Source of the DNA: an uncultured bacterium
GTDB lineage: Bacteria; Cyanobacteriota; Vampirovibrionia; Gastranaerophilales; Gastranaerophilaceae
Reading direction: 5' to 3'
NCBI GenBank assembly: GCA_946183815.1
Contig: CAMHDG010000043.1
Location: 1 to 9,309 of the forward strand
Length of the DNA: 9,309 nucleotides
Below the pieces are notes generated by a model. The model had not been told where the DNA came from, searched no databases, and saw only the letters and a program-made list of their open reading frames with translations. The translations under genes and the position numbers were made by a program. How positions within the stretch are numbered: position 1 is the first letter of the stretch; the number at the start of each line of letters is the position of its first letter. Below are positions 1-6,165 of this stretch, piece by piece.

Positions 1-5
1 TTCTC

Positions 6-40
6 TCTCTCCAAGGAGAGATATATCTGCTTCGCAGATA
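6..40. repeat. two tandem perfect hairpins
   Basis: Positions 6-12 (TCTCTCC) pair with 15-21 (GGAGAGA). Immediately after, 24-30 (TATCTGC) pair with 34-40 (GCAGATA) around a TTC loop. Both stems are 7 bp with no mismatch. No T-run follows on either strand, so a classical rho-independent terminator is not supported. They may be the 3' end or mRNA-stabilising structure of a gene upstream of the window, or a small dispersed repeat. The structures are seen directly; the role is unknown. Confidence 0.45.
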
Positions 41-68
41 AACAATAATTTAAAATTATATTAATATT

Positions 69-97
69 TTGTAGAAACTTTTATTTTGTAATAAAAT
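69..97 (+). promoter_or_regulatory. probable sigma-70 promoter for the 136-1735 gene pair
   Basis: A TTGTAG hexamer (69-74) lies 17 bases before TAAAAT (92-97). The -10 matches the consensus at 5 of 6 positions, the -35 only at 3 of 6. Transcription would start near 104, leaving a leader of about 32 bases before the ATG at 136. It is the best-spaced pair in this AT-rich stretch, but chance matches are common in such sequence. Confidence 0.4.
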
Positions 98-135
98 GAA
101 AAAGTACAGAATCATAAATCAAAATGGAGATATGT

Positions 136-825
136 ATGAAGAAATTTGTATTAGGGTTAGTATTATCACTTATAATGGTTTCGCCTGTATTTGCGTGGGA
201 TGTTCATACAGTGCCGGAACTTCAAAAGAGAATGAATGAGGTTGGGTTTAATATATTAAATTCAAACCGTATAGAACACAGACTGATATTTATGGTAATA
301 AACAGGGTTTATACTCGTGACCGTTGGGCTGATGTGAGTTCGGTAAACAGAACGGTGTGGTTAAAACCGACAGTTCTTCCGTATATTGACAGCGATGATG
401 AACTTGCAGGCTTGCTTGCTCACCAAATATCACACGGGGTTGATACGTATAACGGAGTTTTAAGAGGGTATATCTCAATTTTGAATTACTGGGTTTCACC
501 TAATAAATATGATATGCTTGCGGATAAAAGAGCCGTTGATTATATGGTAAATGCAGGTTATAACCCGTTAGGCTATATTGTAATTCTTAACAAAATCATG
601 CAACAATATAGATATGACGCTTTTTCTAATCACACTCTTATCACAAGACGTATGATGAAAATATATGAGTATATTTATCAAAAATATCCGTCTATCCTAG
701 CGGATAACGAATATAAAGATAATATCTATTATCAAAATTTCTTGTTAGTATCAAGAAAAAACAGACTTATGTTACAAGAAAAAGTTGAAACAGGTTCAAA
801 AAAGAAACTAAATTATCGTTATTAA
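136..825 (+). CDS. exported M48-like metallopeptidase homologue with degenerate HQxxH motif
   Basis: The product is 229 residues. Residues 1-20 look like a Sec signal peptide (MKK, hydrophobic core, cleavage after SPVFA) with no lipobox, so the mature protein should lie in the periplasm or outside the membrane. The body resembles M48 peptidases: the helix LLAHQISH (92-100) sits where HExxH is expected, DMLAD (126-130) matches the ExxAD third-ligand motif, AGYNP follows, and a C-terminal segment ends in RRMMKIYEYIYQKYP. The catalytic Glu is replaced by Gln97 and the ligand Glu by Asp126, so proteolysis is doubtful and it may be a pseudoenzyme. An in-frame ATG exists at 124, but GGAG at 126-129 lies six bases before the ATG at 136, which gives the more natural start. 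The next gene begins one base after the stop, indicating a two-gene operon. Family assignment is fairly sure; loss of activity is inferred. Confidence 0.75.
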   Translation: MKKFVLGLVLSLIMVSPVFAWDVHTVPELQKRMNEVGFNILNSNRIEHRLIFMVINRVYTRDRWADVSSVNRTVWLKPTVLPYIDSDDELAGLLAHQISHGVDTYNGVLRGYISILNYWVSPNKYDMLADKRAVDYMVNAGYNPLGYIVILNKIMQQYRYDAFSNHTLITRRMMKIYEYIYQKYPSILADNEYKDNIYYQNFLLVSRKNRLMLQEKVETGSKKKLNYRY

Positions 826-826
826 T

Positions 827-1735
827 ATGAAGAAACTTATTGCAATATTTTTAATAGTAATGATATCTCCGCTATCAGCACTTGCAGGTGTTACATCAGG
901 TGTTGACCATTCTGACGGGAGTCAGTCAAGAGTGGCACTTTTAAAGAAAGCAGCACCTATTGAAGATGAGTTTGTAAAGTCGGATGCTTTCCCAAAAGTC
1001 ATGCCTGTGTATGTAAAACAGGCTGATCCTATTGTTGACGATATCGTTATTCCGTATGAAAAAAGTGGCAAGACGTTTAAAATATGGGCAGGTAAAACCG
1101 GACAGGCAAACAAAGTAACGATTGATGACGAACTTATTGATTCTGATTTTATCTCAAGTGCCGGTGGTATATCGGTGTTAAAAAATCATAAAAATGTTCT
1201 GATTGAAGATGATTTTGCAAAAAATAATGCTCATAAAAATAAGATAGCAAAAGTTAAAATTAAGAATAAATACGATTTTACAAAGGCTCAAGTGCCTGTA
1301 CATTTAAAAATAGTAAAGGCTTTATCAACCAAAAACCACATATCAGAGGGTGATTCCATTTTGTTTAAGACAACAAAAGATGTTGAATTGAACGGGGTGT
1401 TTTTGCCAAAGGGAACACAGGTTGTAGGCAGAGTTGAAACAATATCTGCCTCGGATAAAATGGGTTGCCCCGCTAATATCGTTTTGGACAATTTTTATGT
1501 AAAAGATAAACCGGAGATTTTCTTGTACGGTCGTGTATCAAAGACGGGTGCAAACCGTTCTATATGGGTTTATCCTCTTTATCAGGCAGGTAACATAATG
1601 TTTTATGTCGCAGGTTTTATTTTTGTTCCTATCCATGGCGGTCATGCAAAAATCTTATCAAAAGATACGTTTACTGTGTATTATGAATCAGAGATAATTG
1701 GGAACACAAAATCTGATGATAAAAGTGCTAATTAA
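827..1735 (+). CDS. secreted protein of unknown function with acidic IEDDF-type repeats
   Basis: The product is 302 residues and I do not recognise a named family. Residues 1-20 form a Sec signal peptide (MKKLIAIFLIVMISPLSALA) without a lipobox. Four short acidic repeats follow: PIEDEFV (44-50), PIVDDIV (68-74), TIDDELI (98-104) and LIEDDFA (125-131), spaced 24-30 residues apart. Residues 156-225 look like a beta-rich domain (VHLKIVKALSTKNHISEGD, then LPKGTQVVGRVETIS). That pattern loosely recalls the beta-barrel part of VirB10/TrbI-like proteins, but no other secretion gene is near and I would not assign it. The start has no clear Shine-Dalgarno site and lies one base after the preceding stop, so translational coupling to the M48-like gene is likely. 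The 48 bases between this stop and the convergent GT8 gene show no convincing terminator hairpin. Confidence 0.7.
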   Translation: MKKLIAIFLIVMISPLSALAGVTSGVDHSDGSQSRVALLKKAAPIEDEFVKSDAFPKVMPVYVKQADPIVDDIVIPYEKSGKTFKIWAGKTGQANKVTIDDELIDSDFISSAGGISVLKNHKNVLIEDDFAKNNAHKNKIAKVKIKNKYDFTKAQVPVHLKIVKALSTKNHISEGDSILFKTTKDVELNGVFLPKGTQVVGRVETISASDKMGCPANIVLDNFYVKDKPEIFLYGRVSKTGANRSIWVYPLYQAGNIMFYVAGFIFVPIHGGHAKILSKDTFTVYYESEIIGNTKSDDKSAN

Positions 1736-1783
1736 TCTTTTATCCTTATTTTAGAATTATTTTTGGGTACTATTTTTTAATGA

Positions 1784-2698
1784 TTATTTGTTTTTTAAAA
1801 CGTAGGTGTAGAAAAGAGCCTTGTAAAACCTTGGTCTGAACAAAAATAGTGGTCTGTGCTTTACGTATAACAATATTGATACGACTTGATTAAGAAATCC
1901 CCATTTTAATTTTTCATTCTCTTTCAGTGCCCAGGGGGTTAGTTGGAGATATTTAAACCATAGTGGTTTAAAGTAACTGTATGAGCCGAATTTCCAAGGC
2001 TTTTCTTTTGAGAGATAGTGAATAATTTTTGGGAAATTAGTATAGTTTGAGCGGTTAACAAAGTTGCTTGTCTGAACATTCCACTCAGGTTCAATAACAT
2101 TTATTCTGCCTTTGCAAACGTCATTGATGATTTCCTGATCGCCTTTTGTTATTTTGTTGATATTTTCTTTCGTATAGTTAAAGAATTTCTCTTCTGTTCC
2201 GTCTTTTCTCATATTATTCAAATCCATGACCAGCATGCCCGCATTAACATAAGTTGGGTTTTCCTTAACCATACGGGTCTTGTTATCTGATACACCTGCT
2301 AAAAGATAATTTGATGTATCTTTATTGAACAGTTCTTTTAAACTTGTGTTAACCACCATATCACAGTCGAGATAGATGAGTTTATCGACATCAGGAAGCA
2401 GTGTTGGGGCTTTTAACCTGTAATACGTTGCAATAGATATATATTGATGTGTTTTTACATTTTTATAATCTTCAAACATTTTCTCATCGATGGATACGAA
2501 ATTTATTTCGCAGTTTTTAATAGATTTCAGGGATGCGATTTTTTCTTTATTTTCTTCGCTTATCCCGCCATTGAGTATGTAAAAGTATAAATTATCGTCA
2601 TTATCTGCGTTTGCAAGAACGGATGCAATAACGACTCCTGCATATTTTGCATAATTATCATCACATGACACACATACATTTATTCTGTTATCCATCAT
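1784..2698 (-). CDS. glycosyltransferase family 8 protein
   Basis: This is a retaining GT-A sugar transferase of the GT8 family, which builds LPS, capsule or other surface glycans from UDP- or other nucleotide sugars. The canonical order is visible (numbering from the upstream ATG at 2710): VCVSCDDNY near the N-terminus, DCDM at 115-118 (the metal-binding DxD), YVNAGMLVMDL at 154-164, GDQEIIN at 190-196, and HY...KPW at 231-239. The last 35 residues (NQVVSILLYVKHRPLFLF and onward) are basic and aromatic, as in tails that attach to the inner face of the membrane. Three ATGs are in frame, at 2710, 2698 and 2695. GGGAG lies five bases before 2698 and eight before 2695, so I chose 2698; an AAGGAA close to 2710 keeps the longer 308-residue form possible. 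It is the only - strand gene here, monocistronic and convergent with the gene before it. The acceptor cannot be told from sequence. Confidence 0.9.
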   Translation of the reverse strand: MMDNRINVCVSCDDNYAKYAGVVIASVLANADNDDNLYFYILNGGISEENKEKIASLKSIKNCEINFVSIDEKMFEDYKNVKTHQYISIATYYRLKAPTLLPDVDKLIYLDCDMVVNTSLKELFNKDTSNYLLAGVSDNKTRMVKENPTYVNAGMLVMDLNNMRKDGTEEKFFNYTKENINKITKGDQEIINDVCKGRINVIEPEWNVQTSNFVNRSNYTNFPKIIHYLSKEKPWKFGSYSYFKPLWFKYLQLTPWALKENEKLKWGFLNQVVSILLYVKHRPLFLFRPRFYKALFYTYVLKNK

Positions 2699-2741
2699 AA
2701 ATACTCCCATAGTTCCTTCACGAGTATTTTACCAAAAACAA

Positions 2742-2770
2742 ATTATATGCAAAAATTAAAACCTTTTGCA
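2742..2770 (-). promoter_or_regulatory. promoter of the GT8 gene
   Basis: On the - strand a perfect TATAAT (forward 2742-2747) lies about 37 bases upstream of the longest possible start and 44 upstream of the preferred one. The -35 candidate is weak: TGCAAA at forward 2765-2770 with a 17-base spacer, or GCAAAA with 16. The -10 is convincing, the -35 is not. The rest of the divergent gap up to 2957 is AT-rich, and I could not pick a convincing + strand promoter from it. Confidence 0.5.
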
Positions 2771-2957
2771 TGATTATCCTTACCATATTATGTATTTTAG
2801 CAGATGAGCATGTTTTTATAGTTAAATTCCTATTCTAAAAATTAGCAAAAAAGCAATTTGAAAATATGTATTTTTGTAACGCTATTTTTACTTTAATCTA
2901 AAGTTTCCGCTAATTTATCCGTTTAGAAAAAAGTAGTGTATTTTTTATGGTATTTTT

Positions 2958-4394
2958 ATGAGAATAGAAATTAAGCAAATCAAGAAAATAACAAAAGATG
3001 AAACTGCTGTTGCAAAGGCAAGAGAGATAGATGAAGCAGGTGCAGATGGCAGTATAAAGGGTAATAAAATACTTGAAGGAAAAGAGGTGTCGTTATTTGA
3101 ATCTGCAATCGGCAATAGTTTAAGTGGCGAAACTTATAAGGCATTATTCGGGTTTGACAGGTCAGAAAAATCTTCTGAAACCCCTATGGATATGACTCCT
3201 TCGTCATCAGAAGGAAACTTTGTAGCCTCTGACAAGCCTTCAGAAGTCAAAGTTAGCGGTGATTTTAATCCTGACGGGTCATTAAAAGGTTCGGGGATAA
3301 TCAGTGGGACAATCTCTCTTACTGATGCTGACGGAAATGTAATGTCAATTCCGTTAGAAATTGATGCTAAACATTTATACGGTTCAAATAAGAAACAGGC
3401 AGTAGATAAAGTCATTCAAGATTTGCAAAAAGCAATAGACGGACTACCCGCTAATTTAAAGTCTGATTTAATGAATGAAATCAATAAATTTTATATAGGT
3501 AGTGAAAATACAAGAATAGACGCTGATGACGGGCGAGGTGCAAGATTTATGTCGCCGTTAGGCTCGTTTAGTCCTGACAATAGCACACTCACACTTAATC
3601 GCTTGTATGACGGTCATATCTCAAAAGACGGGATAAATACAAATACTCTTGCCCATGAGTTAGGTCATGCAAAGGATCAACTCGGAGAAGGGTATCAAAG
3701 TCAAACTAATTTTTCACAACTGTTCAGTCAACTGACGACAGCACTGAAAACAGGCAGTGTAAAAGCATATTTTTCTCATAAAGATGATTTAGAGCAAGGA
3801 TACTGGCTAAAAAATCAAAAGGAAGCATTTGCGGAATTGACAGGATATTTTGCAGAAATTGAAGATATGAAAAAGAGAGGAGATATTCCGCATTTTAGTC
3901 CAAATTCAAGATATTATCTTTTAAATCAGGTTATGACAAGTGATGATCCGAAGATTAAACCTATCGTTCAAAAGATGCTTGAAGAGTACAGACAAATTGC
4001 TGAAAATTCAAACTCTGCAAACCCTGTCGAAAGAAAAGGCAATAATAACATTAATGTGGCAGAAAAGCGTATTGAATTATCAGGTTTCAAAATTAGTCCA
4101 AAAGTGGATAAGTCTTTATATAATTCATATATTTCACTTATTTATGAAGATGATTTGAATGATATGTTAGGTGAATTATCTCCTCAAAAATTTCTGCTTC
4201 AATACTGGCAATATTCTCATAAAGATGGTACAGGCGAGAACGATAAGGCGATATTTAATTCTCTTGATGATAAAACAAAAGAACTCTTCAAAAAGATGGA
4301 TGAGAGGGCAAGTGCAAAGCCTCCGTTACAGTCATGGATAGATGTTCGAGCAGGTTTTGATAAGTATTTAAAGAATTTAAACCTCATTAAATGA
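2958..4394 (+). CDS. putative zinc metalloprotease with HELGH motif, anthrax lethal factor-like core
   Basis: The product is 478 residues. The N-terminal 110 residues are polar and low in complexity, with Asp/Gly/Ser-rich segments such as DEAGADGSIKGNK. From about 170 a compact domain carries TLAHELGHAKD (230-240), where His233 and His237 are zinc ligands and Glu234 the catalytic base. It continues with NQKEAFAELTGYF (286-298), where Glu289 or Glu293 would be the third ligand. HELGH followed about 50 residues later by ExxxE resembles the gluzincin core of anthrax lethal factor (HEFGHAVD and EFFAE), but overall similarity cannot be judged here. A second helical region fills 375-478. There is no signal peptide or membrane segment, so it is either cytoplasmic or exported by a leaderless route. 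The start is the only plausible ATG, although no good Shine-Dalgarno precedes it. A four-codon ORF (2947-2961, MVFL) overlaps this start by ATGA, possibly by chance. The stop is TGA. The substrate is unknown. Confidence 0.7.
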   Translation: MRIEIKQIKKITKDETAVAKAREIDEAGADGSIKGNKILEGKEVSLFESAIGNSLSGETYKALFGFDRSEKSSETPMDMTPSSSEGNFVASDKPSEVKVSGDFNPDGSLKGSGIISGTISLTDADGNVMSIPLEIDAKHLYGSNKKQAVDKVIQDLQKAIDGLPANLKSDLMNEINKFYIGSENTRIDADDGRGARFMSPLGSFSPDNSTLTLNRLYDGHISKDGINTNTLAHELGHAKDQLGEGYQSQTNFSQLFSQLTTALKTGSVKAYFSHKDDLEQGYWLKNQKEAFAELTGYFAEIEDMKKRGDIPHFSPNSRYYLLNQVMTSDDPKIKPIVQKMLEEYRQIAENSNSANPVERKGNNNINVAEKRIELSGFKISPKVDKSLYNSYISLIYEDDLNDMLGELSPQKFLLQYWQYSHKDGTGENDKAIFNSLDDKTKELFKKMDERASAKPPLQSWIDVRAGFDKYLKNLNLIK

Positions 4395-4541
4395 TAGTAA
4401 CTTTCCGTTAATAAGTTTATTGTGACGATTGCGGATGCTGAAACATGTTCGGAATGTCGTGTTTTTTACGTGATTGGTCTGTTTAATTTCCCATTTTAAA
4501 TTTATTAGAGGACAAAGCCGTATAAAGAAACCATAACTTCC

Positions 4542-4570
4542 AACTAAATAAAGTCTTATTTAATAGTTTT
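4542..4570 (+). terminator. weak possible terminator of the metalloprotease gene
   Basis: AACT plus AAATAA (4542-4551) pairs with TTATTT (4556-4561) and, after a three-base bulge, AGTT (4565-4568), with the loop AGTC. A short T-run overlaps the end. The stem is nearly all A/T and lies about 150 bases after the stop, so this is a candidate only. Confidence 0.25.
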
Positions 4571-4746
4571 GTAAAATATATAGTTTATAATGCTATAAAA
4601 AGTATATGCGTCATGTTGTTAAAAATAGTTGCTTTTCGCCTGTTTATCATGCTTTAAGGGGTATAAATTTTTTAGTTTTTTTATTAATTTTTGTAACAAA
4701 AGAGTTCTGTTTTAGCAAATAAATGGGTTGAGGTGTATTACAATAA

Positions 4747-4764
4747 TTGATAACAGACTATCAA
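4747..4764 (+). promoter_or_regulatory. small stem-loop in the leader of the 57-residue gene
   Basis: TTGATA (4747-4752) pairs with TATCAA (4759-4764) around the loop ACAGAC, ending 13 bases before the AAAGGA ribosome site (4778-4783). The ten bases TTGATAACAG recur at 4990-4999 in the leader of the next gene, where the pairing arm is absent. Whether it acts as a regulatory element or is a relic of a shared leader is unknown. Confidence 0.3.
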
Positions 4765-4792
4765 CAGATTAGTAGTGAAAGGATTTATGATT

Positions 4793-4966
4793 ATGACAAC
4801 ACCAATTGCAGCAAACGCAAATGTTCAACAACCAGTTCAATCTTGTGATGTTCCTGTTTATAATCCTAGTTATAACGCAGTACAAATCAATATGGACACA
4901 CCGACAGTTAACGCTCCGACAATGGCTCCGTTACCTGCAACTGCAACACATCAATGGACAGCATAA
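4793..4966 (+). CDS. 57-residue small protein carrying the YNAVQIN motif
   Basis: I do not recognise a named family. The chain is 57 residues, polar and apparently unstructured, with no signal peptide or membrane segment. Its centre (residues 21-42) reads PVYN then PSYNAVQINMDTPTVNAP, nearly the same as residues 18-39 of the protein encoded next. It ends in a Pro/Ala/Thr-rich tail and HQWTA. One cysteine (Cys18) is present. In-frame starts are GTG 4775, ATG 4787 and ATG 4793. The AAAGGA at 4778-4783 is nine bases before 4793 but only three before 4787, so 4793 is preferred. That the gene is real is supported by the silent-only divergence of the shared motif. It may be a free copy of a targeting or docking peptide that is otherwise fused to the HEAT-like protein. 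Confidence 0.7.
   Translation: MTTPIAANANVQQPVQSCDVPVYNPSYNAVQINMDTPTVNAPTMAPLPATATHQWTA
4853..4918 (+). repeat. coding repeat, copy 1 of the 22-residue motif
   Basis: This encodes PVYN plus PSYNAVQINMDTPTVNAP. Compared with copy 2 at 5118-5183, 21 of 22 residues are identical, while 12 codons differ only at the third base. The first 17 bases of the PSYNAV part are identical; after that nearly every codon has a silent change. Confidence 0.9.
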
Positions 4967-5030
4967 ACAAATATAAACATTTGTAAAGTTTGATAACAGC
5001 ATGTAGCAATTTAGAAGAATAAAAATTCTT
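4967..5030 (+). other. two short A/T stem-loops between the motif genes
   Basis: ACAAAT (4967-4972) pairs with ATTTGT (4979-4984) right after the stop of the 57-residue gene, and AAGAAT (5015-5020) pairs with ATTCTT (5025-5030) around AAAA. Both are weak six-pair stems. They may soften readthrough or protect the mRNA between the two genes, but chance folding in A/T-rich DNA is equally plausible. Confidence 0.25.
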
Positions 5031-5066
5031 TAAATAATTGTAGAATTAGTTAGGAAAGGTTTTATA

Positions 5067-6059
5067 ATGAGTATTAATGCACCTCAAAATCCAACTGCAA
5101 CACAAGTAAATAGACGTCCTGTCTATTCACCTAGTTATAACGCAGTGCAAATTAACATGGATACCCCAACGGTAAATGCCCCACAACCTGGATTTTATTA
5201 TGATTATCCGCAAGCAGACGGACAACCATATTACCCGCCGGTTCAAACACAACCGCAACCGGCACCACAACAACCTGCTCCACAGCAGCCTGCACCTCAA
5301 CAACCGGCAGCAGAAGTTCCTGCTCCATCAGTAGAGGGTCCAACTGCTCCAACTGCTCCTGCTCCTGCAGGACCTAACGGACCAGGACCAAACGATCCTG
5401 ACATCGACAAGGTTGTTGCTAATTTAGCAGATCCTGATTTCGATAAGCAAGCACTCCAAATGGACGAAATTGCTAAAAAAGGTATGACAAATGAAGCAGA
5501 TGCTGTTCCTTATGTTCAGGAAGATGTTTTCAACAAATTGATTGATATTATCAATGTTGACTCTTCAAAATTAGAAGGTCCTACTGACCAACAATTAGAA
5601 TTAAGAGCAAAGGCTGCTGAAAATGATATGGTTAGAATACAGGCAGAAAAAGAAGGTAAAGACCCTTCAACAGTTGCTCTCCCTCACCAGTTATCAGAGG
5701 CAGATTTAGCATTGGCTAACAAAATCACTCCGTTAGAACAAGCAGAAAGAAATAAAGAATATGCACTGTTCACAACGGCTATTTTACAAAAAACTTACGG
5801 CGATGAAATCGAAAAACGTTCAGGTAACGTAGTTCCATTGACTGATTTACCTGCGGCAGCACAAGTAGTTAATGAATTGAAGGAAAATCCAAACCCTGCA
5901 ATCAGAACCGCTGCTATTGATTCGTTGAGATACATTCAACGCCCTGAATACAAAGAAGATTTAAGCAGAATTTATACTATCGCTCAATCTGATGCTGACG
6001 AAACTGTTTCTGCAGCAGCAGCAGATGCTTTGGCTAGTTTAGACAAGCCACAGGCTTAA
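5067..6059 (+). CDS. HEAT-like repeat protein with N-terminal YNAVQIN motif and Pro/Gln-rich linker
   Basis: The product is 330 residues with three visible parts. Residues 1-39 hold the motif PVYS plus PSYNAVQINMDTPTVNAP (18-39) shared with the preceding small protein. Residues 40-110 are a Tyr- and then Pro/Gln/Ala-rich linker (FYYDYP, three PAPQQ units, then TAPTAPAPAGPNGPGPNDP). Residues 111-330 are helical; the last stretch (NPAIRTAAIDSLRYIQ, then DETVSAAAADALASL) has the paired-helix pattern of HEAT or armadillo-like repeats, which usually bind protein partners. There is no signal peptide, membrane helix or catalytic motif, so a cytoplasmic scaffold is the simplest reading. AGGAAAGG at 5052-5059 sits seven bases before the ATG. 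A stem-loop and a strong terminator follow the stop. HEAT-like is judged from pattern only; the motif's function is unknown. Confidence 0.75.
   Translation: MSINAPQNPTATQVNRRPVYSPSYNAVQINMDTPTVNAPQPGFYYDYPQADGQPYYPPVQTQPQPAPQQPAPQQPAPQQPAAEVPAPSVEGPTAPTAPAPAGPNGPGPNDPDIDKVVANLADPDFDKQALQMDEIAKKGMTNEADAVPYVQEDVFNKLIDIINVDSSKLEGPTDQQLELRAKAAENDMVRIQAEKEGKDPSTVALPHQLSEADLALANKITPLEQAERNKEYALFTTAILQKTYGDEIEKRSGNVVPLTDLPAAAQVVNELKENPNPAIRTAAIDSLRYIQRPEYKEDLSRIYTIAQSDADETVSAAAADALASLDKPQA
5118..5183 (+). repeat. coding repeat, copy 2 of the 22-residue motif
   Basis: This is the partner of the copy at 4853-4918, offset by 265 bases. It encodes PVYS plus the same 18 residues, with the only replacement being Asn to Ser at the fourth position. 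Confidence 0.9.
5259..5312 (+). repeat. in-frame PAPQQ tandem repeat in the linker
   Basis: Three PAPQQ units (residues 65-79) followed by PAA. Glutamine and proline codons alternate between units (CAA CAA, CAG CAG, CAA CAA; CCA, CCA, CCT), so this is an aged repeat rather than a fresh slippage expansion. It makes a flexible spacer between the N-terminal motif and the helical domain. Confidence 0.8.
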
Positions 6060-6075
6060 ATCGTAACTAATTAGT

Positions 6076-6094
6076 TCTGCTAATTAGTAGCAGA
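6076..6094 (+). other. stem-loop after the HEAT-like gene
   Basis: TCTGCTA (6076-6082) pairs with TAGCAGA (6088-6094) around ATTAG, 16 bases after the stop. Part of it overlaps the direct repeat of CTAATTAG at 6067-6074 and 6080-6087. No T-run follows at once; it probably works with the terminator downstream or protects the 3' end of the mRNA. Confidence 0.4.
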
Positions 6095-6111
6095 CCTTTC
6101 CTTTCTACAAT

Positions 6112-6148
6112 AAACAGGCTCTTAATATATTGAGCCTGTTTTATTTTT
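6112..6148 (+). terminator. strong rho-independent terminator
   Basis: AAACAGGCTC (6112-6121) pairs with GAGCCTGTTT (6132-6141), ten base pairs with a ten-base A/T loop, followed by a T-rich tail (TATTTTT to 6148). It closes the motif-gene unit. Its descending arm overlaps the -35 of the next promoter. Confidence 0.9.
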
Positions 6149-6158
6149 GGGGTAAAAT
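6130..6158 (+). promoter_or_regulatory. promoter of the nanE operon, overlapping the terminator
   Basis: TTGAGC (6130-6135; four of six consensus positions) lies 17 bases before TAAAAT (6153-6158; five of six). The -35 lies inside the terminator's loop and 3' arm, the spacer holds its T-run, and the predicted start at about 6164-6166 coincides with the nanE ATG, implying a message with almost no leader. Confidence 0.5.
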
Positions 6159-6165
6159 AAAAATT

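Larger units (their letters stand above)
4395..4786. other. long intergenic region, no gene found
   Basis: About 390 bases separate the metalloprotease from the next start. All frames are interrupted and I find no RNA gene by eye. It contains a weak A/T stem-loop at 4542-4570, a TATAAT at 4586-4591 without a credible -35 and about 200 bases before the next ATG, several T-rich tracts (notably 4665-4700), and a small stem-loop at 4747-4764 just before the next ribosome site. A long leader or an unrecognised small RNA is possible. Confidence 0.5.

Noticed and set aside
827..1735. VirB10/TrbI conjugation protein
   Set aside because: The resemblance is limited to a beta-rich segment. There is no N-terminal membrane anchor plus linker of VirB10, and no other transfer genes are near.
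1736..1783. Bidirectional terminator between the convergent genes
   Set aside because: T-rich on both strands, but I found no stem of more than about five pairs.
3940..4158. A 72-residue + strand frame inside the metalloprotease gene
   Set aside because: It lies in another frame of a well-supported coding region, with no ribosome site or family match.
4586..4591. TATAAT as the promoter of the motif genes
   Set aside because: No acceptable -35 at 16-18 bases, and the distance to the gene is about 200 bases; left as unproven.
4775..4792. GTG 4775 or ATG 4787 as the start of the 57-residue gene
   Set aside because: The AAAGGA ribosome site lies within the first codons of the GTG form and only three bases from ATG 4787; spacing is good only for 4793.
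5259..5312. CRISPR-like or satellite repeat
   Set aside because: The repeat is in frame, made of 15-base codon blocks with silent variation and no spacers; it is a protein linker.
5152..5352. A 66-residue frame on the - strand opposite the Pro/Gln linker
   Set aside because: It results from repeated CAA and CCA codons read backward (giving Val/Leu-rich strings). It has no ribosome site and lies wholly inside the real gene.
6130..6165. Extended nanE start at TTG 6130
   Set aside because: It would begin inside the terminator loop and stem and add residues that NanE proteins lack. The ATG at 6166 gives the family N-terminus MLEEL.
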